A model generated the notes under the pieces. It saw nothing but the letters and a program-made list of their open reading frames with translations, did not search any database and was not told the DNA's origin. Below, piece after piece: positions 1 to 7,412 of a stretch of 9,833 nt of DNA. Positions within the stretch are counted from its first letter, which is position 1. Every line of letters starts with the position of its first letter. A program made the position numbers and the translations under genes. This DNA comes from Candidatus Thalassarchaeaceae archaeon (GTDB lineage Archaea; Thermoplasmatota; Poseidoniia; Poseidoniales; Thalassarchaeaceae). The stretch covers positions 1 to 9,833 of the forward strand of contig JAQXFA010000157.1 of the NCBI GenBank assembly GCA_029250565.1. The letters run 5' to 3'.

Positions 1-1449
1 ACCGTTGATATTGACATGTTGCACGACTTATCTGAACCGATTTCAGAATCAAATAATTCAAAACTTTTCCTTGGTAAAGGAGATATTTTTGCAATAACAG
101 GAGAAGTTGTTTACGCTGGTTCAGGAGCACCTATTGTTGAAATCCCTGAGAATTTACAATTGTTCACAATAATGATTGCGAGTGGCGTTTCGTCAGATGC
201 AACCATTGACTTGACAGAATCCTACTTCAACACCACTCTTGAGGTCCCTGTAGGTTTCCCTTCAACCAATGACCTGCCTGTTGTAATAGATATACTCAAT
301 ATTCCTGGACAGGGTGAATCTATATCCTCCACGGATATATCTCTCACAATTGACAGCACCCCCCCGGTTGCTGAATTCCTCCCAGGGATTCTTGCAAGCA
401 TTGAAACAGATCGCATCTCAACAGTTGACGTCAGGATTAATGTTGTAGAATCAGGGGGTATGTCTGATGATGGTGTGACAATCCACTGGGTATACCGTCG
501 TGGAGGACTAAACCTCCCTGGAAGTAGTGATTCATCATTAATGGAAAAAGATACTGTGATTGGAGATATTTGGTCTTACTCATCAATTATTGATATGACA
601 CCAGCATCCCATATAGAGTTACAAGAAGGAGATCAACTGATGGTTTGGTTGGCCGGTGAAGATCGAGCCGGAAACGAGTTATTTGGTGAAGGTACAGCAG
701 ATTCGCCACGTGCTCCACAATTAATTATCAGAATTTTTGACCCTGTTATTTCTAAAGTTGAAATTGATGATTTGACTCCAATGATATACAAAAATGTGTA
801 TATTCAAACAACGATTAGAAATGATGGTTCAACGATGGGGGACATCAATGTCACTCTGATTGAAGAATTGGATGACGGGACATTACAATACTACGAATCA
901 CACAATATCACTAGCCTTGGACCACAACAAAAGCAAGTGGTCGCATTCTCTTGGGAAGCATGGGATAGTGGTATGCCTGACCTCTACATCATGTGGAATG
1001 GTGATGAATCAGATCTTACATTACTCCTACCTCAAATTGATGTACAGGAAGAAGATGAACAAGGTGGCATATTCGGAGCAGGGGCAAATGTAGGGATGAT
1101 TCTTGGATTACTAGCCATTATTGTAACTGCTGTTGTGATTGTTATTGTAGCAATGATGATGCGCAACCGAGATGAATGGGATGAAGAGGAAGAATGGGAA
1201 GATGCCGAGGAATATGCTGAGAAGATGCTCGGCAAAGAAGAAATTGGCGGAGTTTCAGCCCAACCCACTATCGTACCCGAAGATGCTCCACTTCCAGAGC
1301 AAGCACCACCCCCTGGTTTGAGTGATGAGGAATGGTTAGCAAATGCAAAGGAAGAGCTACCTGACTGGCCAGATGATGCACTTTTGTCATACAAGGATAA
1401 TGGTTGGAGCGTTGAACAATTAGTTGAATGGAAAAACGACAACCAATAA
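1..1449 (+). CDS. C-terminal part of a membrane-anchored surface protein (5' partial)
   Basis: The frame is open from the first base, so the gene starts outside the window; 482 residues are visible, and the ATG at 16 is probably internal. Numbering from that ATG, residues 1-240 are beta-rich with Ig/fibronectin-like character (a TIDSTPP linker near 112, then a segment ending in AGEDRAGNE near 213-221). Residues 241-340 resemble a CARDB-type beta-sandwich (an IRNDGS turn near 267). Several N-x-S/T sequons occur. Residues 357-382 form one strong hydrophobic helix, followed by a basic MMRNR stop-transfer and a very acidic segment (386-403), a Pro-rich linker and a Trp-rich C-terminus (434-477). 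The inferred topology is outside-to-inside, a type I anchor with a cytoplasmic tail of about 95 residues. The architecture matches large surface proteins common in marine Euryarchaeota. Specific function unknown; it could be an adhesin, a receptor or a substrate-binding scaffold. Confidence 0.8.
   Translation, partial: TVDIDMLHDLSEPISESNNSKLFLGKGDIFAITGEVVYAGSGAPIVEIPENLQLFTIMIASGVSSDATIDLTESYFNTTLEVPVGFPSTNDLPVVIDILNIPGQGESISSTDISLTIDSTPPVAEFLPGILASIETDRISTVDVRINVVESGGMSDDGVTIHWVYRRGGLNLPGSSDSSLMEKDTVIGDIWSYSSIIDMTPASHIELQEGDQLMVWLAGEDRAGNELFGEGTADSPRAPQLIIRIFDPVISKVEIDDLTPMIYKNVYIQTTIRNDGSTMGDINVTLIEELDDGTLQYYESHNITSLGPQQKQVVAFSWEAWDSGMPDLYIMWNGDESDLTLLLPQIDVQEEDEQGGIFGAGANVGMILGLLAIIVTAVVIVIVAMMMRNRDEWDEEEEWEDAEEYAEKMLGKEEIGGVSAQPTIVPEDAPLPEQAPPPGLSDEEWLANAKEELPDWPDDALLSYKDNGWSVEQLVEWKNDNQ
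1084..1161 (+). other. Transmembrane helix of the surface protein
   Basis: This stretch encodes about 26 almost uninterrupted hydrophobic residues (GANVGMILGLLAIIVTAVVI and onward). It is followed directly by Arg-Asn-Arg and then an acidic run. It is the only membrane segment in the visible part of the protein. Confidence 0.85.
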
Positions 1450-1452
1450 TTC

Positions 1453-1496
1453 TAATTCTCGATCTGAAAAATTTGCTTGCGCAAGTTAGAGAATTA
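1453..1496 (+). terminator. Nested inverted repeat after the surface-protein stop codon
   Basis: TAATTCTC (1453-1460) is perfectly complementary to GAGAATTA (1489-1496). Inside lies the perfect palindrome CTTGCGCAAG (1476-1485). It begins 3 bases after the stop codon. Position and symmetry suggest a role at the 3' end of the transcript, but there is no long T tract directly after it, so termination is only a guess. Confidence 0.4.
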
Positions 1497-1517
1497 AATT
1501 AAATCGCGCGGGAAATG

Positions 1518-1535
1518 AAAAATCTGTAGATTTTT
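1518..1535. repeat. A/T-flanked palindrome ending in T5
   Basis: AAAAATCT-GT-AGATTTTT is a perfect 8+8 inverted repeat. As RNA it would form about seven pairs with a TGTA loop, with the T run inside the stem. Archaeal termination often uses T tracts, so this could be a second stop signal for the upstream gene. It is symmetrical and could act on either strand. Confidence 0.35.
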
Positions 1536-1587
1536 GTGGTATGTGATAATTAGTAACCGCGAAAAAACTGAGAGAAATTAGAATTTA

Positions 1588-1648
1588 GGCCGCGCGACAA
1601 CGTTTTTCGATTTCGCGAATTCGTATTTATTGAGAAACACGCGCGGCC
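1588..1648. repeat. 9-bp GC-only inverted repeat with a 43-base spacer
   Basis: GGCCGCGCG (1588-1596) and CGCGCGGCC (1640-1648) are exact reverse complements. The spacer contains TTCGCGAA (1612-1619), itself palindromic. In this AT-rich setting such an arm pair is striking. It would close a stem-loop in RNA on either strand, or present two spaced protein-binding half-sites. Confidence 0.5.
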
Positions 1649-1668
1649 GCGAATCAAGAACATCAAAC

Positions 1669-1676
1669 ATTATATG
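1669..1676 (+). promoter_or_regulatory. Candidate TATA box for the small coiled-coil ORF
   Basis: ATTATATG is preceded by an A-rich stretch that could serve as a BRE. Archaeal initiation about 25 bases downstream would fall near 1698. That places the ATG at 1674 upstream of the transcript and favours the internal ATG at 1725, which has an AGGG six bases before it (1715-1718). Confidence 0.4.
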
Positions 1677-1724
1677 CCTGCGCGATTGGATGGCCGTCGA
1701 GGAAGAAATTCCTCAGGGATGCAC

Positions 1725-1937
1725 ATGACACAAACGAGCTTGACTCAGCAGCGAACAGAACTTACGGGCGAAATGGTATTACTCCAGGAGCATGTTGAAA
1801 AATTACGAGTAGACTTAGAAGAACAGCGTAAACTCGTAGCCACACTGCTTACAATAATTATGGAAGAATCAGATGGCGTCCAATCGGGAGCCGCACCAAC
1901 CATTCCTAATCAGCCCAAGCGCGGCTATTGCATGTGA
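1725..1937 (+). CDS. Small coiled-coil protein of unknown function
   Basis: I do not recognise this gene. From the ATG at 1725 it encodes 70 residues; an upstream ATG at 1674 would add 17, but it overlaps the TATA-like box and has no ribosome binding site. ATG 1719 is a further alternative. From about residue 4 to 48 the protein is one predicted amphipathic helix with leucine-rich heptads (EMVLLQEHVEKLRVDLEEQR), ending in a hydrophobic LVATLLTIIME. A short flexible tail follows, ending in Cys-Met. There is no signal peptide and no clear membrane segment. It would suit a small oligomerising or adaptor protein. It converges on rtcB with 17 bases between the stop codons. Absence of a recognised family and its short length leave some doubt that it is expressed. 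Confidence 0.5.
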   Translation: MTQTSLTQQRTELTGEMVLLQEHVEKLRVDLEEQRKLVATLLTIIMEESDGVQSGAAPTIPNQPKRGYCM

Positions 1938-1940
1938 GCA

Positions 1941-1958
1941 CTAACCGAATTAGGTTAG
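1941..1958. terminator. Short inverted repeat between convergent genes
   Basis: CTAACC (1941-1946) pairs with GGTTAG (1953-1958) around a six-base loop. It spans the gap between the small ORF and rtcB and includes the rtcB stop codon. It could act as a bidirectional 3'-end hairpin, but it is short and has no T tract of note. Confidence 0.25.
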
Positions 1959-3433
1959 CCTTTGATGACTGCTAGTGGACGCAATCTTACAACAGGTCTA
2001 GCAAGACCTGCTTGAGCAGTTAATCGAATAACATCATCCACATTCTTGTATGCTTGAGGTGCTTCTTCTGCTAAAATATTAGGAGTCCTTGTATGAACAT
2101 GAATTCCTTGTTCCTTTAGTGATTCCAATAATTCCTCGCTGTCAACACTTTTTCTCGCGGCCGCTCTAGAAAGTTGGCGCCCGGCCCCATGACATGAAGA
2201 TGCAAAAGCATCGTTTGAACCAGACTTTGGACCTGCTAGAACCCAAGAAGCAGTACCCATATCCCCGGGAATCAATACTGGTTGACCGACACCTGAGAAT
2301 CGTGTGGCTAATTCTGCATGATCCCCACCCAGTGCACGAGTAGCCCCTTTACGGTGTACACAACAAGAGCAAGAAGAACCGTGGATTACATGCTCTTCCA
2401 CTTTAGCAATATTATGGCATACATCGTATACCACTTGCACATTAGCATCATCATTACCAAGATGATGTGCAAGATTATCTCGTAATCTTTTAGTCAACGC
2501 ACTACGATTAGCGAAGGCAAAATTCCCAGCCGCCTGCATAGCAGCGAAGTAATCCTGCCCCTCTTTTGAGTGGAATGGCGCGGCAGCTAATTGGCGGTCA
2601 GGGAGGCTGATATCCCAATGTTCACTGTACCAATTATTACCTTCTTGATGATATTTAGATTCTAATGCAGCCACATGTTCACTACAGACTTGATGCCCTA
2701 ATCCTCGTGAGCCAGTGTGAATCATCGCACATATTTGACCGAGTCTAAGTCCGAACGCTTTGGCAGCTTCTTCATCCTCAACTCTATCTACAACCTGTAA
2801 CTCTAGAAAATGATTCCCGGAACCAAGAGTTCCAAGAGATTTTGAGCCACGTTTCATTGCTCTTTCAGAAAGACTGTGAACATCTCCTTCAAGAATTCCA
2901 TTTGATTCTATGTTGCTCAAATCTTCATGTAAACCCCAACCAAGATCGGCTGATGCTTCAGCACCCCCTTCTAAGATGCCTTGTAATTCTTGGTTATCAA
3001 GCAAGGCACCACCTTTTCCAGAAGCACCTGCTGGAATTCTATTAGCAAGGTGTTTTGCTAATCTAGCAAGATCAGGTATCTGACTAATATCAAGGTCAGT
3101 TGAACACAAACGAACACCACAATTGATGTCAAAACCGACCCCACCTGGAGAAATCACCCCTCCTTGCTCGCCCCAATTCAAATCAGTAGCCACTACACCC
3201 CCAATTGGGAAACCGTAGCCGAAGTGCCAATCAGCCATAGCCCATGCATCCCCTACAATGCCAGGCAGGGTTGCTGTGTTGACCAATTGACCAGGGGAGC
3301 GGTCATCCCCACTAGCAGCTAAATGTGCTTCATCTGCAACCAACATTGCGTCAGTCCTCATTGAGCCATAGCGATTGATGCGAAACAACGCTTCATCCAC
3401 TTTCTCAATATGCTGATCCCATTCAACTGTCAT
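1955..3433 (-). CDS. rtcB: RtcB, GTP-dependent tRNA/RNA-splicing ligase
   Basis: RtcB joins 2',3'-cyclic phosphate (or 3'-phosphate) and 5'-OH RNA ends through a guanylylated histidine. In archaea it seals tRNA exons after intron removal and also repairs RNA. The full family pattern is visible: FDINCG (101-106, metal-binding Cys105), GSGNHF (204-209, His208), HTGSRGLGH (239-247, His239), CHN (339-341, His340), VHRKGATRA (359-367), PGDMGT (389-394) and CHGAGR (414-419). His415 is the expected GMP acceptor, corresponding to His404 of the Pyrococcus enzyme. The C-terminus ends in the usual AYKNVDDVI...AVIKG. Length is 492 residues, normal for the family. The ATG at 3433 was chosen because GAGGT lies seven bases upstream; a longer frame to 3493 lacks such a site. 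Unusual: a Cys-rich SSCSCC (353-358) just before VHRKG. It diverges from alaS. Confidence 0.95.
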   Translation of the reverse strand: MTVEWDQHIEKVDEALFRINRYGSMRTDAMLVADEAHLAASGDDRSPGQLVNTATLPGIVGDAWAMADWHFGYGFPIGGVVATDLNWGEQGGVISPGGVGFDINCGVRLCSTDLDISQIPDLARLAKHLANRIPAGASGKGGALLDNQELQGILEGGAEASADLGWGLHEDLSNIESNGILEGDVHSLSERAMKRGSKSLGTLGSGNHFLELQVVDRVEDEEAAKAFGLRLGQICAMIHTGSRGLGHQVCSEHVAALESKYHQEGNNWYSEHWDISLPDRQLAAAPFHSKEGQDYFAAMQAAGNFAFANRSALTKRLRDNLAHHLGNDDANVQVVYDVCHNIAKVEEHVIHGSSCSCCVHRKGATRALGGDHAELATRFSGVGQPVLIPGDMGTASWVLAGPKSGSNDAFASSCHGAGRQLSRAAARKSVDSEELLESLKEQGIHVHTRTPNILAEEAPQAYKNVDDVIRLTAQAGLARPVVRLRPLAVIKG

Positions 3434-3440
3434 GGCAATA

Positions 3441-3445
3441 ACCTC
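3441..3445 (-). promoter_or_regulatory. Ribosome binding site fixing the rtcB start
   Basis: The minus strand reads GAGGT seven bases before ATG 3433. This decides against the longer in-frame start at 3493. Confidence 0.7.
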
Positions 3446-3515
3446 GTATCTAGAGACTCCCACAAGCCCCCTGTTCAAGCGTTTTTCGCCCAATCCTGTT
3501 AGTTGACTTCAAGAG

Positions 3516-3535
3516 TTGTCTCGTTTTCGCGACAA
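3516..3535 (+). promoter_or_regulatory. Hairpin in the alaS leader
   Basis: TTGTC-T-CG, a TTTT loop, then CG-C-GACAA form a stem of seven pairs with one T/C mismatch. It lies five bases upstream of the alaS Shine-Dalgarno, in the rtcB-alaS divergent region. It could be an operator or an RNA element controlling access to the start region. No clear TATA box was identified in this 118-base intergenic region. Confidence 0.35.
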
Positions 3536-3540
3536 TAGAA

Positions 3541-3546
3541 GAGGGG
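3541..3546 (+). promoter_or_regulatory. Ribosome binding site fixing the alaS start
   Basis: GAGGGG lies five bases before ATG 3552. The frame is open further upstream to a TTG at 3516, but that start would place this site inside the coding region, and the family's N-terminus matches ATG 3552. Confidence 0.65.
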
Positions 3547-3551
3547 TTAGC

Positions 3552-6422
3552 ATGGCATTTGGTGAAATTGATATCCCCTTTTTCCATGATACTGGTTTCG
3601 TCCGTAAGAAGTGTCGCGTATCCGACTTATGGTTTTGGACACGAGATAATAGTAGAGAGACTTGTGGTGACACAATCGAAGACGAATATACCTTCATCGG
3701 GGAACCATTGATTGCAGGTTTCCCTGAACGTGGAAATGCACTCTTAACTAAAATGAGAGAAACCTTCCTTACATTTTTTGAAGAACAAGGCCATAGTAGA
3801 GTTCAGCCTTACCCAGTAATTGCTCGTTGGAGAGATGACATCCACCTTACTATAGCATCAATTGCTGATTTCCAACCCGATGTAACTGGGGGCGTAATAC
3901 CTCCACCGGCAAATCCACTAACTATTTCGCAGCCTTGCATTAGATTGACCGATGTAGCAGCAGTTGGCCGTTCAGGACGTCATTTAACAACTTTTGAAAT
4001 GATGGCCCATCATTGCTTTAATCGCCCCAAAGATGGCGATGTTGTTTACTGGATAGACCAATGCGTGCGCCTTTGTGATGAATTATTTGTTGAAAGATTA
4101 GGGATTGATTCCAGCTCAATAACATACGTGGAAAATCCCTGGTCAGGAGGCGGGAATGCTGGGCCAGCAGTAGAGGTAATTGTTGGTGGTTTGGAATTGG
4201 CCACTCTTGTGTTCATGAACCTAGAGGAGGACCCTCAGGGTGAAATCGAAATCAAGGGAGAACGTTACTCTGAGATGGACTTGCAAATTATTGACACCGG
4301 CTACGGATTGGAGAGGTTCTGTTGGGCTGCAGCAGGAACACCTACTATCTATGAGGCAATTTACCCAGAAACCGTTAGTTGGCTTAGAGAATTATCAGGG
4401 TTTGACTCAAGATTAGATATGATGAAAGGAATTGATTCTAATCTTTTATTGTCAGAGTTATCAATGCTAGCAGGCATCCTCAACATTGATGTCGGCACAG
4501 ATGTATCATCGCTTTACGAAAAATTGGTAGAAAGACTAGCAAGTCGTGGCGTAGATATTAGTCTAGATGACTTGAAATCCATTACCGAACCACTATCTGC
4601 AATCTATGCGATTCCTGATCATCTACACGCACTTTGCAATATGCTTGGAGATGGCCTTGTGCCATCTAATGTGAAAGCGGGTTATCTGGCACGTATGTTG
4701 GCCCGCAGGACACTGAAAATGCGTGACCAAATTGGAATTGAGGTCACATTGAGGGAATTGGCTGAGCATCACTTAGATGTCAATTTAGTTGGGCGGGAAT
4801 TCACTCAAACTAGAGATGGAATCCTAACAATTCTTGAATTGGAAGAAAATCGTTACGCACAGATGTTGAGGGCAGGTGAAGCTGCCGTTCGAACTGCACT
4901 GAAAGATGTGGATTCAGATGCTGAAGAAATTGATGATGAAATCTTGTTTAACCTTGCAGAAAGCAGAGGATTACAACCAGACATGGTTGTTGAGATTGCA
5001 AAATCAGCAGGTTGGCCTAACCTGACAGTCAGACTTGGATTAGCAGCAGATATGGCAGCACGACATGCAAAGCAAACTAAGGAAACAGCGCGTGGTAAAA
5101 AGAGCAGTGGGTTGCTTCCTGATGACATCAGTTTACCAGTAACTTCCTTAGATTTTTATCAAGATACTGCACAATCAGAATTTGATGCAGAAGTGCTATA
5201 CTGCAAAGAACTATCATCAGATGATTTAGTGGAATTAAATTTCTCCGGCGAAGTAATTGGGATACCCACTCATGGAATAGTTTTGAACCGAACTTTGTTC
5301 TATCCTGAAGGTGGTGGGCAGTTAGGAGATTCTGGCACCCTAACCAACGGTAAGGCAGTGAAAGTTCTAGATTCACGAATCAATGAAGGAGTAGTCTTGC
5401 ACCTTACTGATGGCCCCCTAGAAGGAGACGTTAGTGGGGAAATCAACATTGACAGACGGCGGCAGTTGATGGATCACCACACCTCAGTCCACATTGTAGG
5501 AGGATCTGCTAGAGCCATACTGGGACCACATATTTGGCAAGCTGGTAGCAACAAAGGGGAACGTTATGCGCGCCTAGATGTAACTCATTATCAACGCCTC
5601 ACTCGCTTGCAACTAGATGAAATTGAAGACCATGCTAACGAAATAATTAGCCAAGATTTACCTGTGGAAAAAATGGTTTTAGACAGAGCGGATGCTGATG
5701 CTCAATTCGGATTTGAGTTGTATCAAGGTGGGCCACCAAAACATAAGCAAATTCGTGTCATCAAAATAGGTGACCACGATGTACAGGCCTGCGGGGGTAC
5801 GCATCACGATAAAGTCGGCCAAATTGGCGATATCAGGATAATTCGCAGCAGTGCGGTTCAAGACGGGGTGGAGCGTCTGCTAATTGTGGCAGGGGAGACT
5901 GGACGCGAATACGCCCGTAAACAAGAGGCGATTTTAGCTGAAGCATCAGATGTTTTAGGAGTCAATGCTGATGAACTACCTACGGCCGTTCAACGATTCT
6001 TTGACGAATGGAAATCACAAAAGAAAACCATTGAAAATCTTGAGGCTGAAATCGTCAGACTGAGAACTAGTGGTGGAGGCGATGATAGTTTTGAAAAAGA
6101 TGGGGTTCGTTACGTCATTATGGAAGGGACTGGAGACATGCGACAACTGCTAGGGATGGTTGGTGAATTGACTCGTGACCAAGCAAAGCCAACAGTAGCA
6201 ATTCTTGGCACTAGAGAAGGAGGAGGTAAAATCCTAGTAGCCATAACTGAAACTTCTATTGCATCTGAAAGACATAATGCTGTGGAAATTCTCAATTCAA
6301 TATCCACTCACATCTCAGGAGGAGGTGGTGGTAAGCCGACATTTGCTCAAGGTGGAGGGTCAAATCCAGACGGTTTAGATAATGCGCTTGATGCGGCAAA
6401 ACAATTACTCGGACTTCAGTGA
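3552..6422 (+). CDS. alaS: Alanyl-tRNA synthetase, archaeal type
   Basis: AlaRS charges tRNA-Ala with alanine and hydrolyses mischarged Ser/Gly-tRNA-Ala. The 956-residue protein is complete. Its N-terminus has the archaeal-type leader before the class II core (GFVRKKC about 15-21, FWTRDNSRETCGD about 28-40). The core shows RWRDD (92-96), QPCIRLTD (127-134) and the motif 3 region DTGYGLERF (248-256). A helical tRNA-recognition region follows (about 280-520). The editing domain carries the zinc-type motifs HTSVH (643-647) and CGGTH (747-751), both intact. A coiled linker (about 818-840) leads to a C-terminal DHHA1-like domain with the Gly-rich SGGGGGGKPTFAQGGG (922-937). All key residues are present, so proofreading should be active. 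It diverges from rtcB and is followed 33 bases later by the beta-propeller gene, probably on the same transcript. Confidence 0.96.
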   Translation: MAFGEIDIPFFHDTGFVRKKCRVSDLWFWTRDNSRETCGDTIEDEYTFIGEPLIAGFPERGNALLTKMRETFLTFFEEQGHSRVQPYPVIARWRDDIHLTIASIADFQPDVTGGVIPPPANPLTISQPCIRLTDVAAVGRSGRHLTTFEMMAHHCFNRPKDGDVVYWIDQCVRLCDELFVERLGIDSSSITYVENPWSGGGNAGPAVEVIVGGLELATLVFMNLEEDPQGEIEIKGERYSEMDLQIIDTGYGLERFCWAAAGTPTIYEAIYPETVSWLRELSGFDSRLDMMKGIDSNLLLSELSMLAGILNIDVGTDVSSLYEKLVERLASRGVDISLDDLKSITEPLSAIYAIPDHLHALCNMLGDGLVPSNVKAGYLARMLARRTLKMRDQIGIEVTLRELAEHHLDVNLVGREFTQTRDGILTILELEENRYAQMLRAGEAAVRTALKDVDSDAEEIDDEILFNLAESRGLQPDMVVEIAKSAGWPNLTVRLGLAADMAARHAKQTKETARGKKSSGLLPDDISLPVTSLDFYQDTAQSEFDAEVLYCKELSSDDLVELNFSGEVIGIPTHGIVLNRTLFYPEGGGQLGDSGTLTNGKAVKVLDSRINEGVVLHLTDGPLEGDVSGEINIDRRRQLMDHHTSVHIVGGSARAILGPHIWQAGSNKGERYARLDVTHYQRLTRLQLDEIEDHANEIISQDLPVEKMVLDRADADAQFGFELYQGGPPKHKQIRVIKIGDHDVQACGGTHHDKVGQIGDIRIIRSSAVQDGVERLLIVAGETGREYARKQEAILAEASDVLGVNADELPTAVQRFFDEWKSQKKTIENLEAEIVRLRTSGGGDDSFEKDGVRYVIMEGTGDMRQLLGMVGELTRDQAKPTVAILGTREGGGKILVAITETSIASERHNAVEILNSISTHISGGGGGKPTFAQGGGSNPDGLDNALDAAKQLLGLQ

Positions 6423-6442
6423 GTAACCAATAACCATTTGTT

Positions 6443-6448
6443 GGAGAG
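6443..6448 (+). promoter_or_regulatory. Ribosome binding site for the beta-propeller gene
   Basis: GGAGAG lies seven bases before ATG 6456. This favours ATG over the TTG at 6438, which would put the site inside the coding sequence. Confidence 0.6.
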
Positions 6449-6455
6449 ATGTGAT

Positions 6456-7409
6456 ATGCCTAACTACCCAGCAACTCCTTTTCCTCCAAGAAAAATAATA
6501 CCATACGAGGATTTACTCATCATTATTGGAGTCGATGGTGAAATAGCAAAAATCGATTGCAAAACATTAGAACAAAAAGGTGGATTCGTGAAACCTTTCC
6601 CTAGCCCAATAGAAGATGCTACAATCGTTGATAACAAGATGATTGCAACTTGGGTTCTGCCTGAATTATCACTCGCCCGCATGGCTTCATTACCATTAAA
6701 TAAAGAATTCACTAATGGAATTGACATGAGTTTATTACGAGTTAAGCAGAATAAAAGGGGGCAGGATGTACCCGTGGCTGGAGCCGAATGGAGCCATTCA
6801 CTAAGTGCTGAACCACTAGGAATAACATCTCATGACGGGTTAATTTGTTTTGTAAATTATAATCGAGGTGTATATTGTATTGATTCACAATCAAAAGAAA
6901 TTTGGCGAGTGAAAGAAATTGAATGGTTAAGCCAAAAACACATTGAAGATGCATCAGTTATTCATGCAGTAACAACAGGCCCACATCCAACTATCAAAAA
7001 TCAACAATGCATTTGGTTATGGGGGCATGGTTCAGGATGGGTTGCCTTAGAATGGGCTACTGGTGAAATAATTGCCCAAGGTAATTTGGAGAATAAAGGG
7101 ATTCTTGACCAAGTAAGAACCGACCAAAATGGTGGTTGGTTAATTGGATTTAAAAGTGGTGAAATCATCAGATGGGATCCAAAAAATAATTCTGAAGATA
7201 TTATTGAAGGAGGGCCATTTTGTGATGCCGTTTTCTCTAAAAGAGGATGGGATATAATCGGCTGGCGTGAGGATATAACTTGGAATGAACATCAAGTAAG
7301 TCGAACTGCAAGGAAGGACTTGGGAGTCTGCTTCTTTAACCACGAATTAAACGGGTTGTTAGTATTGAAAAATACAGGTGAATGGGTGGCTTTTAGCCAC
7401 TCTAAGTAA
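6456..7409 (+). CDS. Cytoplasmic beta-propeller-like protein of unknown function
   Basis: I do not recognise a named family. The 317-residue product has no signal peptide or membrane helix. It shows at least five units in which a hydrophobic strand is followed by Gly-Glu/Val-x-x-x-hydrophobic-Asp and a Lys/Glu-rich turn: DLLIIIGVDGEIAKIDCKTL (19-38), GLICFVNYNRGVYCIDSQSK (128-147), CIWLWGHGSGWVALEWATGE (185-204), GGWLIGFKSGEIIRWDPKNN (226-245) and GLLVLKNTGEWVAFS (300-314). This pattern is typical of PQQ/WD40-like propeller blades. Trp is frequent. Such proteins usually act as binding platforms. Close coupling to alaS suggests, without proving, a housekeeping or translation-linked role. Its stop codon is three bases from the rps27ae stop on the opposite strand, so the two transcripts probably overlap. 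Confidence 0.75.
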   Translation: MPNYPATPFPPRKIIPYEDLLIIIGVDGEIAKIDCKTLEQKGGFVKPFPSPIEDATIVDNKMIATWVLPELSLARMASLPLNKEFTNGIDMSLLRVKQNKRGQDVPVAGAEWSHSLSAEPLGITSHDGLICFVNYNRGVYCIDSQSKEIWRVKEIEWLSQKHIEDASVIHAVTTGPHPTIKNQQCIWLWGHGSGWVALEWATGEIIAQGNLENKGILDQVRTDQNGGWLIGFKSGEIIRWDPKNNSEDIIEGGPFCDAVFSKRGWDIIGWREDITWNEHQVSRTARKDLGVCFFNHELNGLLVLKNTGEWVAFSHSK

Positions 7410-7412
7410 ATT

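Larger units (their letters stand above)
1450..1724. other. Non-coding gap with palindromes and a CGCG cluster
   Basis: No convincing ORF lies here on either strand. From left to right it holds a nested hairpin just after the surface-protein stop (1453-1496), an A/T palindrome (1518-1535), a 9-bp GC-only inverted repeat (1588-1596 with 1640-1648) and a TATA-like box (1669-1676). CGCG tetranucleotides occur at 1505, 1507, 1558, 1591, 1593, 1614, 1640, 1642, 1648 and 1681, far denser than in the rest of the window. The stretch could be a terminator plus promoter region, a small RNA gene or a protein-binding region; the sequence alone does not decide. Confidence 0.6.

Noticed and set aside
1032..1442. 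Minus-strand 136-codon frame opposite the surface-protein tail
   Set aside because: Ser-rich low-complexity product that is the reverse of the acidic tail and membrane segment; the plus frame gives a coherent protein.
4853..5376. Minus-strand frames inside alaS
   Set aside because: They are shadows of the highly conserved alaS reading frame.
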